Source: Deefgea chitinilytica
GTDB taxonomy: Bacteria > Pseudomonadota > Gammaproteobacteria > Burkholderiales > Chitinibacteraceae
Direction of reading: 5' to 3'
Assembly: GCF_016881405.1 (NCBI RefSeq)
Contig: NZ_WOFE01000006.1
Location: 62,001-126,000, forward strand
DNA: 64,000 nucleotides
The notes under the pieces are model-generated. The model searched no databases. It was not told the origin of the DNA and saw only the letters and a list, made by a program, of their open reading frames with translations. The translations under genes and the position numbers were made by a program. Positions 63,038 through 64,000 of this stretch are shown in pieces. Each line of letters starts with the position of its first letter. Position 1 is the stretch's first letter.

Positions 63038-64000
63038 TTGAATAACAAAGTAGCTTTAATTACCGGTGTAACAGGCCAAGATGGCTCATATCTAGCAGAG
63101 TTTCTATTAGAAAAAGGCTATGAAGTTCATGGTATTAAACGTCGCGCATCATCGTTTAATACCCAGCGTGTCGATCATATTTATGAAGACCCACACAATG
63201 CCAACCCAAAATTCAAACTTCATTACGGTGATTTAACTGACACATCTAATTTGACTCGCATTTTGCAAGAAGTGCAGCCGGATGAAGTCTATAACCTGGG
63301 CGCACAATCACATGTGGCAGTGAGCTTTGAAGCGCCAGAATACACTGCAGATGTAGATGCAATGGGAACATTGCGTTTGCTGGAGGCGATCCGCTTTTTG
63401 GGTCTAGAAAAGAAAACGCGTTTTTATCAAGCATCGACTTCTGAGTTGTATGGCTTGGTGCAAGAAATCCCACAAAAAGAAACCACGCCATTTCACCCAC
63501 GTAGCCCGTATGCCGTAGCGAAGATGTACGCCTATTGGATCACCGTAAATTACCGCGAGGCGTATGGCATGTACGCTTGTAATGGTATTTTGTTTAATCA
63601 CGAATCACCACGCCGTGGAGAAACGTTTGTTACCCGCAAAATCACTCGTGGTATCGCTAATATTTCCCAAGGCCTCGAACAATGCCTCTACATGGGTAAT
63701 ATCGATTCATTACGCGATTGGGGCCACGCCAAAGATTACGTGCGCATGCAATGGATGATGTTGCAGCAAAATCAGCCGGATGATTTCGTCATTGCGACTG
63801 GGGTGCAGTATAGCGTTCGCCAGTTTATTCAATGGTCGGCCGAGCACCTAGGCGTTGAAATTGAATTCACAGGCACGGGTGTGGATGAGATTGGCACGGT
63901 AACGCGCATTACGGGCGACAACGCACCAGCTCTCAAAGTAGGTGATGTGGTAGTTCGTATTGACCCACGCTATTTCCGCCCTGCCGAAGTAGAAACACTA
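63038..64000 (+). CDS. gmd: GDP-mannose 4,6-dehydratase, 3' end outside window
   Basis: The frame starts at TTG 63038, eight bases after AAGGAAG, and is open to the window end (321 codons). It has the NAD-binding GVTGQDG near the start, [11 protein letters not shown] and the catalytic YAVAKMY (Tyr-x-x-x-Lys). GDP-mannose is converted to GDP-4-keto-6-deoxymannose, a precursor of fucose, rhamnose-type or perosamine sugars for the polymer. It follows epsI by one base. Confidence 0.95.
   Translation, partial: MNNKVALITGVTGQDGSYLAEFLLEKGYEVHGIKRRASSFNTQRVDHIYEDPHNANPKFKLHYGDLTDTSNLTRILQEVQPDEVYNLGAQSHVAVSFEAPEYTADVDAMGTLRLLEAIRFLGLEKKTRFYQASTSELYGLVQEIPQKETTPFHPRSPYAVAKMYAYWITVNYREAYGMYACNGILFNHESPRRGETFVTRKITRGIANISQGLEQCLYMGNIDSLRDWGHAKDYVRMQWMMLQQNQPDDFVIATGVQYSVRQFIQWSAEHLGVEIEFTGTGVDEIGTVTRITGDNAPALKVGDVVVRIDPRYFRPAEVETL

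Overview
The window is a chromosomal stretch from a betaproteobacterium, most likely of the order Neisseriales and close to the chitin-degrading Chitinibacteraceae (Chitinibacter, Deefgea, Iodobacter). The reasons are the rpsU-yqeY-dnaG-rpoD block, the rsmI-lpoA-yraN-diaA-dolP block, a secreted protein with chitin-binding (CBM5/12) domains, a second short IF-1 gene, and an exosortase-B/PEP-CTERM polysaccharide locus. This placement is inferred from gene content; no database was searched.

Layout. 1-489 is the 5' part of a secreted chitin-binding protein. 1078-10137 is housekeeping: sodB, a CobD/AmpE-like membrane protein, an FAH-family hydrolase, tsaD, rpsU-yqeY-GNAT-dnaG, rpoD and a CAU tRNA. 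10391-27279 continues with a YqhA-like protein, pyruvate carboxylase, tRNA-Leu, the rsmI-to-dolP cluster, tesA-ybbA-ybbP, a kinase-like protein, an orphan gene, a DinB protein, recQ and tRNA-Ser.

27189-42147 is an integrated mobile element of about 14.9 kb. A perfect 93-bp direct repeat that contains a whole tRNA-Ser(UGA) gene bounds it. A tyrosine recombinase lies next to the right copy, and similar 10-bp repeats, candidate integrase arm sites, lie near both ends. The element carries seven exported or membrane proteins in one minus-strand run: three Sel1-repeat proteins, a lipoprotein, a multispan membrane protein, a DUF4189-like protein and an ankyrin-like protein. It also has a divergent XRE regulator with two palindromic operators, an ArdA-like antirestriction protein, a replication-relaxation-like protein, and a 1208-residue protein that joins a two-tyrosine HUH endonuclease to a UvrD-type helicase. 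Two noncoding stretches flank the replication genes. One is a chain of strong hairpins, and the other has a C6-TAATATT-G6 hairpin plus a 24-bp inverted repeat over the start of the Rep-helicase gene. This Rep-helicase module is the most unusual part of the window.

42212-53819 returns to chromosomal genes: a PilZ-like protein, ybiT, infA, a Cra-like LacI regulator and the ribose operon rbsKDACB, which has an exact FNR-type box upstream, then a DUF1615 lipoprotein. 53904-64000 has a PEP-CTERM protein and the polysaccharide operon epsL-wcaJ-epsD-epsE-epsF-epsG-xrtB-epsI-gmd, with gmd cut by the window end. The EpsG kinase has lost its nucleotide-binding motifs.
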